Part shown: positions 51,588 to 61,651 of the stretch, piece after piece
Position numbering within the stretch: position 1 is the first letter of the stretch
Layout: each line of letters starts with the position of its first letter
DNA from: Kalmanozyma brasiliensis GHG001
Lineage: Eukaryota > Basidiomycota > Ustilaginomycetes > Ustilaginales
NCBI RefSeq assembly: GCF_000497045.1
Contig: NW_015961953.1
Location: 124,001-188,000 of the forward strand
DNA length: 64,000 bases
Direction: 5' to 3'
Translations under genes and position numbers: made by a program
The notes under the pieces: generated by a model
Databases searched by the model: none
What the model was told of the DNA's origin: nothing
The model's input: only the letters and a program-made list of their open reading frames with translations

Positions 51588-51842
51588 GCCGAGATGCTGA
51601 TGCGAACCGAGGCTAGCTGGACGTGATGATGGCTTGAGCCAAGACCACAACCTTTGAGAAGAAGGATGGTAAACGCGAAGAAAGTCTCGGAACGCGGCTC
51701 AATTTTGCGGAGACTGCTCCACTTGCACAAGCCAGCCAAAACCTCAACTTGCTTCTTGCGCTCCTCGTCCTCGTCAAGCAACACATTCACCACGCGCGGT
51801 TCTACGACCGGACAGACCTGCTCATCATCCTACCAAGACGCC

Positions 51843-52638
51843 ATGTCGGAAGCAGAAGTCAAGATGGAGGACGACAGAGCAGCTGACCTCGTTGATGATG
51901 TCGACATGGATGATGGTAAGTCCTCTAGCTTGATAGGCCCCGCGCGGCGCATCCTTTCCTGACAGGCTTTCTTCCTCCTCGCTCTCCTCTTTGCACGATC
52001 ATAGACCCGAACGTCAAGCGTCGAGGAAGAGGCTTCGACCCACGCGATCACGGACCCGCATCCGAAGGCGTCAAGACAGGCCGCTTCGATACATTAGACG
52101 GGACAGCAGAGAGCAGCGATCGTGCGGCCAAATGTGAGCAGCCTCGATACACACCCTTCTTCATGCGGCACATTCGCTGACTTTCCCACAACATAATGAT
52201 ATGCACAGCGGTCGAAGGATGGGTCATCGTCGTGACCAACATTCATGAAGAGGCAACAGAAGAAGACGTTCAGGACAAGTTTCTTGACTTTGGCCTTGTC
52301 AAGCGATGCGACCTCAATCTTGATAGACGAACAGGATATGTGAAGGTGAGCTCATACAGCCAGTGTCTCCTCTCGGCCCCAGACGACTGTAAGCTAATCA
52401 AATATCTCTTCATCACGCTGCCGTGCTCGATCAGGGATATGCTCTACTAGAGTTCGCAGAGAGGGCCGAAGCGCAGGAAGCGATCGAGGCCTGCAACGAT
52501 GGTCTTACACTACTGGACCAGGAGCTGAAGGCCGACTTTGCATTCGTCCATCCACCGGCTGGGGCTGCTGCAGGCCGAGGTACGGGATCAAGAAGAGGCA
52601 ATGCCAACAGAGACCGCAGTCGCAGTCCAGGCAGGTGA
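51843..52638 (+). CDS. Y14: Exon junction complex RNA-binding protein Y14 (RBM8A)
   Basis: Four exons (51843-51915, 52005-52133, 52209-52345, 52435-52638) give 180 residues; introns are 89, 75 and 89 nt. The acidic N-terminus leads to [20 protein letters not shown] and an RRM with RNP2-like VIVVTNI and RNP1-like KGYALLEF, spanning about 70-150. The SVEGW entry and [13 protein letters not shown] are Y14 hallmarks. The C-terminus is Arg/Gly/Ser-rich (RDRSRSPGR). Y14 pairs with Mago in the exon junction complex deposited upstream of spliced junctions and affects localisation and decay of mRNA. Its presence argues against a budding yeast, where it is missing. Three introns in a 180-codon gene is dense for this window. 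Confidence 0.95.
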
Positions 52639-53262
52639 ATCACCGACCCCCTTTCGAGCTCCAACACCCTCTTCTAGATGCTATACAACCGCGCCTTCTT
52701 GTCATTCATTTGTACTTGTACTTGACTCCGCAATCCACGCCATCGATGCTTTTTGCGATCCACTGCCACAGTCGGCAATGGACAAGGTTGATTCTGAGCA
52801 GCAGCAAAATCCACTACCACAAAATGGGAGTTCAAATTCAGGCCACAAATTGCTGGTCGCAGATGATGCTCGAAGACAGCTCTGGTGTTTCTGTTCTTCG
52901 TCCTCCGTCCTACTGATTCCACTGCAGAGCCAATGCAAGTAATGTCTTCCCTGTTGACTTCGATGGCGATGTCGGAGAGTCGTTGGGCAGCTTCTACGAG
53001 AATGTGGCCAGTTGCTGCTGGCAAAGGTGTCAAAGCTGGGAGAAGCCTGATTATGTAAGCATGTGATCGCCCGCGAAATCCAGCTTTGAACCTCCACCGC
53101 GTCTTGGGCCGCGCAGCTCGAGCCAACCAACACCTTCGACTTTCCACCCATCCTTCGCACCTCAACACCGCGACTCATCATCACAAGCGACTGCTCAGAA
53201 CCCTCACAGCACCAGCACATCCATACTCAATCGAAGCACCTCTACACATCACAGCCGCCAGC
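52639..53262. other. Intergenic region and leader of RPN7
   Basis: It contains the Y14 3' flank and the RPN7 promoter. The RPN7 frame is open upstream to about 53086 but without a good ATG. Minus-strand open frames have no features. Confidence 0.5.
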
Positions 53263-54441
53263 ATGGACGAGGAGACAGTTCAGCCCATCCCCAACCTCAA
53301 GCTACAGCAGCACCTCTTCCTGCTTGCGCACCACTCGAAGCAACGTGCCTCATCCGAAGTGCAGGCCTCGCAACAGGCGCTGCTCGAGGGCATCGAAAAG
53401 GATGAGATGGCACCATACTACCAGCTCATCCTGAGCGATAATACGCTGAAAGGCCTGCTGAAGGAGGACAAGTCGCTGATCAAGCGGCTCGAGGCGAAGA
53501 ACCAGGAGGAGCTGCAGAAGCTCGACCAAAAGCAGAAGGAGGTGGAGGAGAACGAGGGTGAGATGGAGATCAATGGTGTATTGCGTCAGAGGGCGGCGTA
53601 TTACGCAAAGATCGGCGACAAGGAGAAGGCGTTGGAGGCGCACAACTTGGCTGTATCGAAGGGGGCTGGGTTGGGGTCGAAGCTCGATCTGACGTTGACC
53701 AAGGTGCGCATCGGGCTGTTCTTCGGTGACACGGATGTGACGACGACATCGATTGCGGAGGCAAAGAAGCTGGTCGAGGAGGGAGGCGATTGGGAGCGCC
53801 GCAATCGATTGAAGGTGTACGAAGGTCTTCACCTGCTCTCCATCCGGGACTTCAAGGCGGGTGGCCAGCTTTTCCTCGACGCGCTCAGCACCTTCACCGC
53901 CACCGAGCTCATCGACTACAACGACTTTATCACGCTCACCGTGCTCGCCAACGCGCTAGTGCTCAAGCGCACCGATCTCAAGAAGAAGATCATCGACTCG
54001 CCAGAAGTGTTGCAGGTGATCGACGAGATCCCGCACCTGCGCAGTTTCGTTACCAGCCTGTACGCGTGCGAGTACGGCAACTTCTTCCGCGCCCTCGCCG
54101 ACGTCGAGCAGGCCCACATCCTCACCTCCCGCGCACTTCACCAGCACGCCCGATACTACGTCCGCGAGATGCGCATCATCGCCTACTCCCAGCTCCTCGA
54201 GAGCTACCAGTCGTTGTCCATCGACAACATGGCTACTGCATTTGGCGTATCGGGCGACTTTATCGACAGCGAATTGTCGAGGTTCATCTCGTCAGGTCGC
54301 TTGCCTGCGGTGATCGACAAGGTTCATGGCATCGTCGAGACCCGCAGACCGGATCACAAGAATGCCCAGTACACAAAGATCATCAAGGAGGGCGATGTGT
54401 TGCTCAACTCGTTGCAAAAGCTGTCACGAACCGCCTTGTAG
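53263..54441 (+). CDS. RPN7: 26S proteasome lid subunit Rpn7
   Basis: A 392-residue intronless protein. It has an N-terminal helical-repeat region (LRQRAAYYAKIGDKEKALEA, KLDLTLTKVRIGLFFGDTD) and a PCI domain at about 230-345 (ELIDYNDFITLTVLANALVL, SYQSLSIDNMATAFGVSGDF). The final helix binds the lid helical bundle. Residue FGVSGDFIDSELSRFI and the NAQYTKIIKEGD ending are Rpn7-specific and separate it from the related Csn1 found at 13.6-15.2 kb. Rpn7 scaffolds the proteasome lid near the deubiquitylase Rpn11. The start at 53263 (MDEETVQPIPNLKLQQH) matches family N-termini and follows a leader. The 3' end is 141 nt from the convergent APRT gene. Confidence 0.97.
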   Translation: MDEETVQPIPNLKLQQHLFLLAHHSKQRASSEVQASQQALLEGIEKDEMAPYYQLILSDNTLKGLLKEDKSLIKRLEAKNQEELQKLDQKQKEVEENEGEMEINGVLRQRAAYYAKIGDKEKALEAHNLAVSKGAGLGSKLDLTLTKVRIGLFFGDTDVTTTSIAEAKKLVEEGGDWERRNRLKVYEGLHLLSIRDFKAGGQLFLDALSTFTATELIDYNDFITLTVLANALVLKRTDLKKKIIDSPEVLQVIDEIPHLRSFVTSLYACEYGNFFRALADVEQAHILTSRALHQHARYYVREMRIIAYSQLLESYQSLSIDNMATAFGVSGDFIDSELSRFISSGRLPAVIDKVHGIVETRRPDHKNAQYTKIIKEGDVLLNSLQKLSRTAL

Positions 54442-54582
54442 TCTCTCGGACTGCCAAGACGCCAATACCAGATGATTTGACATCGACAGACTTGTGACTC
54501 GAGACAGTGTTCGCATCTGCTGCTGTCTGGCAATGGAAGGTCTAAATTAAAACGTTGTTGAAATGAATCTAGCCGTGCTGTT

Positions 54583-55259
54583 CTAGTCGACCTCGACAAG
54601 GTGGTACGAAGGAGCATCCAACTGATCCGCGCCCTTCAAGAAGGGAATCGCCACCACAAATACGTACTCGACGACCTGGCTTCCGCACTTCTTGACGAGC
54701 TCTCCAGCCGCCTTGGCGCTTCCACCGGTCGCAATGAGATCATCGATGACCAACACCCTTGATCCGGGGGCCAATGCGTCCTGTTGCATCTCAAACACGT
54801 CTTCTCCGTACTCCTTCATGTAGCTCGCTTGCACGCAGGCGCCGGGGAGCTTGCCGACCTTGCGAACGGGAACGAAACCGCAGCCGAGACGCTGGGCGAG
54901 GATGGGGCCGAGGAGGAAGCCGCGCGCGTCCAGACCGACGACTGCATCGATCTTGCGGTTGCCGTACGACACCGCACCGGGTTCCAGCGGTGTTGCAGGG
55001 ACGGGAGAAGAATCGGAGAGGGTAGGGATGGTGTGCGTGAACACGTGCGAGACAATGTTGGTGATCAGCAGCTCGAACGCGAGAGGATCCCGGAGGACAG
55101 GGAGGATGTCACAGAACCGAATGCCCTTTTTAGGGTAGTCGTCGTAGAAGCCTGTGCGCAGCAAAGGAAATCGAGTTAGCACAGGAAGCAAAGCCGCCGA
55201 AGTGACGATAAGGCAGGGTACGCACGGAAAAGAGACTTGAGATGAGCAACGTCCGACAT
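54583..55259 (-). CDS. APT1: Adenine phosphoribosyltransferase
   Basis: Two exons, 55226-55259 (34 nt) and 54583-55151, with a 74-nt intron (GTGCGT donor, GCGCACAG acceptor) give 200 residues. The enzyme joins adenine and PRPP to AMP in purine salvage in the cytosol. Key parts are FYDDYPKKGIRFCDILP, the flexible loop KVGKLPGACVQASYMKEYG, the family GLDARGFLLGP and the PRPP-binding motif VLVIDDLIATGGSAKAA. The protein is about 15 residues longer than yeast Apt1 because of a Ser/Pro-rich loop (TLSDSSPVPATPLEPG). Without splicing, the frame would read through the intron into unrelated sequence, so the short first exon MSDVAHLKSLF is needed. Confidence 0.95.
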
Positions 55260-55869
55260 ATTGGCAGGTACAGAGATGGTGTACAGAGATGGTGTTGGTC
55301 TCGAAAGCCTTCAGGGAAACTTTTCTTCTTCGAGATAAGATTCGTTTGGCCGGCAAAACTGGCGGTTCATCAAAAGCAAACGTGCGCAGGGATTTTTGCA
55401 GCTTGTTAGAGCTTCGTGACTCTGGCCAGGGTTGTGGGAAGCAGACCCTGCATCCTGCACGAGCGACAACAGCAAGACGCCCAAGATCAGCACTCTTGAG
55501 ATGAGCTCCACATTCAGCTGACGGCAAGCACATGTACGTGAGCGTAAAAACTTACAGCGCGCACGACGGGGGGTGATGTGAGCCCGGCACGCCGTTCCCA
55601 AGGCAAAGGATCCCATCCCGGCGGGTCGCAGCTGAAGGGCATAAGCGCGTCGATCCCGGTGGAGGTGTGTTTTGGTGCTCCGCGCTTATATGCGCGTGCC
55701 AAGGGTCTGGTCGGCATTCGACCTTCTTGCCATCCCACCATCTCGATCTCCCCCACTGCAGGTTTGATCCTTTCTCCATCCCCACCACCGAGCCCCCTGG
55801 AAGTCAATCAACCCCAACGCGGCAAGCACGGCCCCCTAAGCTTAACGCCATCCAAATCACAGCTGCTCC
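55260..55869. other. Upstream region of APRT
   Basis: It should carry the APRT promoter. GC-rich sequence gives overlapping open frames on both strands, none convincing. Confidence 0.45.
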
Positions 55870-56196
55870 ATGTCGATCCTATACCTCTCCTCGCGCGCGG
55901 CGCTGCGCCAACCAGCAGGCATCGTCTTTCTCCACCCGTCCGAACGAGTCTCACGCTCCGAGCTGGACCGGCGGGATCGATGCTACCGCGCAGCGCGGGA
56001 GGCCGAATACGCCCGTTCCTGGGCCGAAGATGCAACGCTCGTGGGCACCGTCATCTACACCACCGACGGGCGCACCGCGAGCGATCGCAGCAGCAACCGC
56101 AGCACCCGCTCCAGGAGGGGCCGCACCAGCGTCGCCCGCAAACTAGGCAAGAGACTCCGGTTGAAGAAGCTGAAGGATCTGTTCAGTCATGCGTAG
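55870..56196 (+). CDS. Possible small basic protein
   Basis: An ATG-initiated 108-codon frame. The N-terminal half is mixed (RQPAGIVFLHPSERVSRSEL) and the C-terminal half strongly basic (RSRRGRTSVARKLGKRLRL). No family is recognised and no upstream promoter element stands out. GC-rich DNA alone can produce such a frame, so the call is weak. It is kept because it has a true ATG, a hydrophilic protein-like composition and fills a gap between two minus-strand genes. Confidence 0.3.
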   Translation: MSILYLSSRAALRQPAGIVFLHPSERVSRSELDRRDRCYRAAREAEYARSWAEDATLVGTVIYTTDGRTASDRSSNRSTRSRRGRTSVARKLGKRLRLKKLKDLFSHA

Positions 56197-56563
56197 CAAA
56201 CCGCCTCGCCAAGAAGGAGGCTCGAATGAGTCTGGTCGGTCCATTCACGAAAAAAACGGTCCAGACTCGCATAGCTTCCCCACCCACTTCGTCGTTTCGT
56301 ACTCGCATTCGCATCCTCGCATCTCGTTCATCTCTCGTTCCTCGCTGTATCGTCGTTCTTTCCAAATGTTATGGGCTCATCCACTTCAATGGCCGTCATG
56401 CACAAGCTCGAGTCGAGATCTCAGATGGGTGAGAATTTGAGACGTGCGCATCCTAATTACAGAGTGTGGTATCAGAAGGAAAGGGGGAAGCATTAAGCCT
56501 AATTGCACCGCCATTCGGCGAATGGACGAACGCATGGCAGCCAGCAAGCCACATCGTGACAGC
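56197..56563. other. 3' flank of the PB1-like/retropepsin-like gene
   Basis: No feature seen beyond the downstream flank of the minus-strand gene. Confidence 0.45.
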
Positions 56564-57914
56564 TCAAGGGATGGGAACAGGCTCTCCGTGCTCGTCCCTA
56601 ACGACCACCACCTCGACATCAGCGCGCTCGCCATTGTCCATGAACGTGACGCTGGTCATATCGATCGGGTCGGTCCTGACACCGCGCTTCTCCATAAAGC
56701 TCCTGCCCAAGATCACGGGGAAGTAGCTGTCTTCAGCCAGCATCACGGTGCACGGCACGGCCTTGCTTCCCACCTGCACCGGCCACTTGCCGAGGTTGGT
56801 GATACCGTTGAACCCGTAGGTGCCCGGGGTGGTGTCTTTGGGGATGAAGCCGTGGTTGAGCGCAAAGCTGCGGCTCACGTACACGTGACGGTAGCCCGAC
56901 TTGAGCATCATGGGTACGTCCTGGATGGGACCGATGCTGCCCTTGAGCAGTCGAACGCCGAGCTGCGCGTGGAACTCCTGGAAGGCCACCTTGTGCGAAG
57001 GGACCGATGAGACGGTCTGGTTGGTCTTGCGCGTCTTGGACGTGTGGGTGGAGACAGCGTCGTCGTGGGTCGCCTTGGCTGCGGGAGGCTCGGGAACAGA
57101 GGGCTTGCTGTAGCCAGGCGCGGCGGTGGGCTCGCGAGGAGGCGGGTACATGATCGAATCGCGGCCTCCGGCAGTGACGCCGCCGGCGTCGTTGTAGTCG
57201 TCCGCCGAGGGAACGTGGGGTGCGGAGACGCGGTGAATGCTGACCGCGCCGCTCTTGCCACGGCCGGGAGTGCGGTGCACCAGGGTCGAGTCGTCGACAA
57301 CGGGCACGTTGGGGCCGTCATTGGCACCGTCGGTCGAGTGAGCGTCGTTGCCGTGTGTGGGGATCTCGGGGGATTCGAGGTAGACTGTGTCGGTCAGAGA
57401 GGTAGATGAGCTGTCAGCGAGCTGTGCTTTGGCGAGGAGACCATCGTTTGACTGCATGGTACTTACGGTCAGCCTCCTTTGCGTTGCCGAATCGTTCAAG
57501 GAAGATCTCGAAGTCGTCCGCTGTATGGAATCAAGTCGATTGGATTTGTGTTTGGGGTGATGGAGTATATGTAGGAAGGTTTCCTGGGTCAGCTTCAATC
57601 TCTCCCTGAAGCTCTCAAGAGCGCTGCATCGACGATGGAATGACTTACAGTCCTCGAGGGTGTAGCTCTGGCCAGACCAGCCGTACTTGATCACGAGTGG
57701 GATGCCATCGCCAAGGTGGAGTCGGATCTTCTTTGCGGCACGAGTCTTGAGGCTGTTGGTGGCAGAAAGCGAAGAGAAGGATCAATACCTTGCACCTGTA
57801 GCAGATCAATCCTAGCTTGGTGATTTGGGCTTACCTCTCGAGCGAGTCGTCCGACTTGAGACGCAGCGCAAAGCTGGGGAGCGAGCCGGCGTGAAAGTTG
57901 AGGATAGGAGCCAT
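56564..57914 (-). CDS. Protein with PB1-like N-terminus and degenerate retropepsin-like domain
   Basis: Four exons (57835-57914, 57649-57752, 57467-57520, 56564-57384) with introns of 82, 128 and 82 nt give 352 residues. Residues 1-80 resemble a PB1/ubiquitin-like fold: a basic strand, then IPLVIKYGWSGQSYTLEDSD and DFEIFLERF. A disordered Pro/Thr/Ser linker follows (about 90-215). The C-terminal ~135 residues have a retropepsin-like order: a flap-like HVYVSRSFALNHGFI, then FPVILGRSFMEKRGVRTDPI. In active enzymes the first strand ends in D-[ST]-G; here the aligned place reads MLKSGYRHVYVS, with Lys for Asp, so catalysis looks lost. It may be a host gene of the Ddi1 kind or a domesticated element domain. 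The name and role are unknown to me. Confidence 0.75.
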
Positions 57915-58873
57915 GATGATGATAAACAAGCGAACGTGTCGATCAGGTCGATGTCGTTCTGCTTCTTGGTATAGATGATGGTAGGTTGAAGAAGGTCGAC
58001 GATGTCAAAGACAATAGAAAGGTCGGATCGGCGAAGGGGCTTGTGCGGATGGGCGAGTGGATGACCACGGAGCACAGTCGCCGGCAGCTGTCTTTGCTGC
58101 TGCAGATCTGCAGGCCGGATTGGAAGCGCAGCCAGCGTCATGACGCATAAGAGCGGCACGACGCCAGTCTTTTTCCAAAGAAAAAGGTCCAGACGCCCTC
58201 GACACTGGCCTTGTACGCTTGGAGTTTCCAACGCTGACAGGCGAGGTAAGGATCGACCAAATTTGGCTTGACCTTCTGCATTTGGGCTTTTCTATTTCAA
58301 GACACTCAAAGCCTCCACCACGCCGCTCGGGATGGACTTCCATACTGCTGCTCAAAGGCGACATGGAAACCAAGATCCTTCTTAGCTTGGCTCGCCTCGG
58401 CTCGGAGGGTCCTTCTGCAAACAAACACAGCCTCCTCCCTGAATCAGTATAGTGGTTGTCCATAGGTGCAAGTGCATAGTGCATCCCAAGTTCCAACGTG
58501 TTCATGACCGAGCAGCCGATTCTGCCATTGTTAGGCCGCGTTTCGACCGTCGGTGTGCGCTCAGACCAGCCTGGACAAGTCGAGTTTCACGTTGCAGTCC
58601 CTTCGCATGAGGACGCGGCTCCACAGCGCCTTTTGCTGAAAAATGCGGATCCAGAAAGGCAAGCAAAGCTGCGCCAGTTTCCGAACATGATTGCCGGCGA
58701 ACAACCTTCCGTTCGCAGGCAGCACGTCGTGGATCACGACCTCATCCATACTTTTTTGTTGGGTCCACGACCTTCACGACAACGGCGGCAGCTCGACGAC
58801 GGTCGATGCTCTGATCTTTGACTCATAGACACGGTTTCGTTTGCGTCAGAAGGCTCGGTATAATTCGCCCACC
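57915..58873. other. Divergent promoter region between the PB1-like gene and SHR3
   Basis: No gene supported. Minus-strand open frames (for example 58005-58505) lack signatures. Nothing else noted. Confidence 0.5.
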
Positions 58874-59567
58874 ATGGGGTTGCGCACGGGTCTCATCATT
58901 GGGACAACCTCCTTTCTGCTGGGTAAGTCTCCAATGCGGGTGCTATTGAATGATCACGTAGAAGGCGATGCTGACGGACATCCATCTTGCATCGTATCGC
59001 ACAGGCACGCTCGCCATGCACTGGACCGCCGATCATCTCATCCTCTGGCAATCACCCGTCACGTACGACTCGGTCGTGACCGCATACACCTACTACCAGG
59101 ACACCATGGTCGACATGCCACTCGTCTTCCAAAGGCTTTTGCACGGTTCCGGCACGCTAGTAGCGCTGCTCATCATCTCCAAGGCACTCGGTGGTCGTGA
59201 GAGCAACTGGCTCTTTGACGGTGCCTCGCTCTTCCTCTTTGGCGCTGCTGGACTCGTCTACTACCACAAGATCGTGCCCAGTCTGGCAACGCTACCGCCA
59301 AAAGCTCCTTCGCCAGGATCCGCCGCTGTCGATGCAAGAGACGCCGTGTTTGCTCCCTTGAGAGAGATCGCAACCTCGCATACTGTCCTCGCAGTCGCCC
59401 TCGTCGGTGTCATCATCTTGCAAAGCGGGCAGTACTACAGCGAACGTCTGGAGGAACGCGAGCGCATCGAGGAAGACGAGGCTCGCATTCGAAGACGACA
59501 ACGTCGACGCGAGCAGGAAGAGAAGCGCAAGGATCAAGTGCAATCCGCCACCCCGTCTCAATCCTAG
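58874..59567 (+). CDS. SHR3: ER membrane chaperone Shr3
   Basis: Two exons, 58874-58922 and 59005-59567, with an 82-nt intron (GTAAGT donor, TCGCACAG acceptor) give 203 residues. Shr3 assists folding and ER exit of amino-acid permeases. The start MGLRTGLIIGTTSFLLG is the first membrane helix and HWTADHLILWQSPVTYDSV is the family signature loop. Three more helices follow (RLLHGSGTLVALLIISKAL, LFDGASLFLFGAAGLVYYH, HTVLAVALVGVIILQ). The C-terminal tail is cytosolic and highly charged (EERERIEEDEARIRRRQRRR), as expected for COPII contacts. Length and helix order match fungal Shr3. Confidence 0.93.
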
Positions 59568-59693
59568 ACATTCGCTGTACGGTTTCCTGCTGCGGCCGCC
59601 GCCTCGGCACATGTCACTCACATACAGTTCGCAGACTCAGCTCTTGCTATTCAAAAGGGAATTCGATTTGCATAAGTCTATATCGCAAGCACG

Positions 59694-60626
59694 CTAGGCG
59701 GAGAGCCTGTTGGGCACGGCGACGTTGGCCATGATCATGTTGAACGCCTCCGATGCCTTGGCCCGGGGCTGAGAAGTCGACACCAGATGAGCCAGCTTGT
59801 TTCTCTCATGCGCTCCAATCTGATTCCAGTGCTGTAGGACGTACGTCAGTCTTTTTTCGAAAAGCTCCGGAGTCTTGAGGCTGAACGACTCGAACAGCTC
59901 GGTGATACAGTTGGCGGGAGTGATTTGGCGATCAATTGCCTCGCCCGCTAGATTGCGCAGAGTGTGCAAGCGGAACTTGCGAGCAGCTCGATAGACCGAC
60001 TTGGGACTGGGCAAGACGTTGAACGAGGCCGCTTGAGTAGCAGAAGCGGACCGCACAGCTGTCGTCGTCGGAGCGGGTCCCTCTCCGTGCTCACTTGGTT
60101 GCGGAGTGACATCTACATACGTGTCGATGCTCGCGTCATCTGCATCGGTGACGTCTTCGAGTTCCGTGTCGGACGTGGTGCTGCTCAGAGGCGCAAATTC
60201 GATGTGACCGGTCTGCAGGTAAACCAGGATGGCGCGCATCGTGACAAAGGCGATCTGCGTGACAGGAAAGTACAGAATGCTCTCTGTCACGGCTTGTGTC
60301 ATGGCTTGCAACGCCGGCGAAGGGCGAGCTAAGGTGAGTACTTGGCGCTGTGGTGCTGAGCTCGAGGGAGGATGGTGACGAAGAGCTTCGACGGCTTCGT
60401 CAAGGGTGCGAAAACCAGTGTTGGTCACGAGGTCGGCCAAGTGAACTGCCCCATTGGCGCGCAGAACGGATAAGTCGGCATACAGGCGCACATAGGAGAC
60501 ACCGGAGCCAGGATTCTTGACCACAAAGCAGGCGTTGCCCCAGATTCCCGTCGTCGTGCTCGCAGAGATGGCTTGAAGCAGACTTTCGATCGACACCGTC
60601 GGGGCGGCGTGAGGTGCTTGCGACAT
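59694..60626 (-). CDS. BTB/POZ-like domain protein
   Basis: A 310-residue single-exon protein. The first ~150 residues look like a divergent BTB fold: SYVRLYADLSVLRANGAVHL near the start, and FVTMRAILVYLQTGHIEFAP, the characteristic exposed helix-strand of BTB proteins. The C-terminal part (SVYRAARKFRLHTLRNLAGE, CITELFESFSLKTPELFE) resembles the BACK-like helices seen after fungal BTB domains. Such proteins often act as Cul3 substrate adaptors, but this one cannot be placed in a named family. An acidic linker (SSTTSDTELEDVTDADDAS) lies between. It is upstream of, and on the same strand as, MMS2's 3' end, with 212 nt between them. Confidence 0.75.
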   Translation of the reverse strand: MSQAPHAAPTVSIESLLQAISASTTTGIWGNACFVVKNPGSGVSYVRLYADLSVLRANGAVHLADLVTNTGFRTLDEAVEALRHHPPSSSAPQRQVLTLARPSPALQAMTQAVTESILYFPVTQIAFVTMRAILVYLQTGHIEFAPLSSTTSDTELEDVTDADDASIDTYVDVTPQPSEHGEGPAPTTTAVRSASATQAASFNVLPSPKSVYRAARKFRLHTLRNLAGEAIDRQITPANCITELFESFSLKTPELFEKRLTYVLQHWNQIGAHERNKLAHLVSTSQPRAKASEAFNMIMANVAVPNRLSA

Positions 60627-60838
60627 GGTGCTACTGGATGTGGAGAGAGTCTGCAGATGGCAAGGTGGATAAAGGGTCCAAGGGATCTATCAGTGGCGAA
60701 TCGACTCCAAAAGTGTCCTGGAGGAGAAAGGGAGAGATCGAGTTGCAAGGGAGTGGAAGCCTTTAAGCAGGAAGAGTGTGCTGAGTTTTGCGCAGGAATG
60801 ACATTGGGTGGCTTTCTATGTACAGGTTGTCTTCAAGG

Positions 60839-61651
60839 CTAGTACGCTGCGCCTTCTGCGGGTTGCGGGAGCTTGCGATTAGCGGGCGAGGCCATTTCTC
60901 TGCGCAAGAACAAAGGAAGCAAAGTCGCGGCGTCAGTGATGTGATCATAGAGAGGGAGAACAATCGGCGCAGAAGGTGCCGCGCCAGACTCGGCCGCGCG
61001 TGGTGGGACTGCGCAGATGAAATGAAATCCGGGCATGCACTCACCTTCGCAAAGAGAGGAGGATGGTTTCGAGTGTGCTCTCACGCGACCAGTTGGAAAA
61101 AATGGGCAAAGCATTGTAGTCGATGCGGCCGTCGGATTTGACGCAGGGAAGGTTGATCTTGGTGAGGAATTTGACCTCGGGGGGCTGGTCTGGATAGCTT
61201 GCGCCGCAGTGGATGCTGAGCGAGTAGATGCGGTTCTGATAGACCGAGTGGCCTGGTCCGATGATGGTTGCGTTCCAATTGGACATCACTGTTGTGACGA
61301 CACGTAGGTTGATGCAGAAGGGGAGAGAGGTGCAAGGATTTATCGTTAGCGTCTGGCGCCTAAACTGCTACGCCTGGTTGGCGTCTCGTGGCTGATCAGA
61401 GCTCAGAGTCGAGGGCGCCTAGCGCAATATGAACGTACTGAGGTCGCTGCCGTCATCTAGACCGTAGGAGCAGCTTCCATCGCCGATCCCCTTTTCGCCC
61501 TTCTCGAGCTCCTCGAGGAGGCGGAAGTTACGTGGCACTGCGAGACACGATAACAGGAAGATCAGAAAGGAGGAGAACAATGTCGGAAGGGAGTCAGTCG
61601 GAACAATCTCTTGATGGAGGAAGGCCTCTGCGCCGACGTACCCTTTGCCAT
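60839..61651 (-). CDS. MMS2: Ubiquitin-conjugating enzyme variant Mms2/Uev1
   Basis: Four exons (61642-61651, 61439-61537, 61045-61288, 60839-60899) with introns of 104, 150 and 145 nt give 137 residues, exactly the yeast Mms2 length. The product reads [20 protein letters not shown] at the start, then [20 protein letters not shown] and [20 protein letters not shown] near the end. The catalytic Cys of E2 enzymes is absent, as usual for variants. Mms2 pairs with Ubc13 to build Lys63-linked ubiquitin chains on PCNA in error-free DNA damage tolerance. The first coding exon is only 10 nt (ATG plus two codons and one base) and ends at a GTACGT donor; all four junctions keep frame. Confidence 0.96.
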
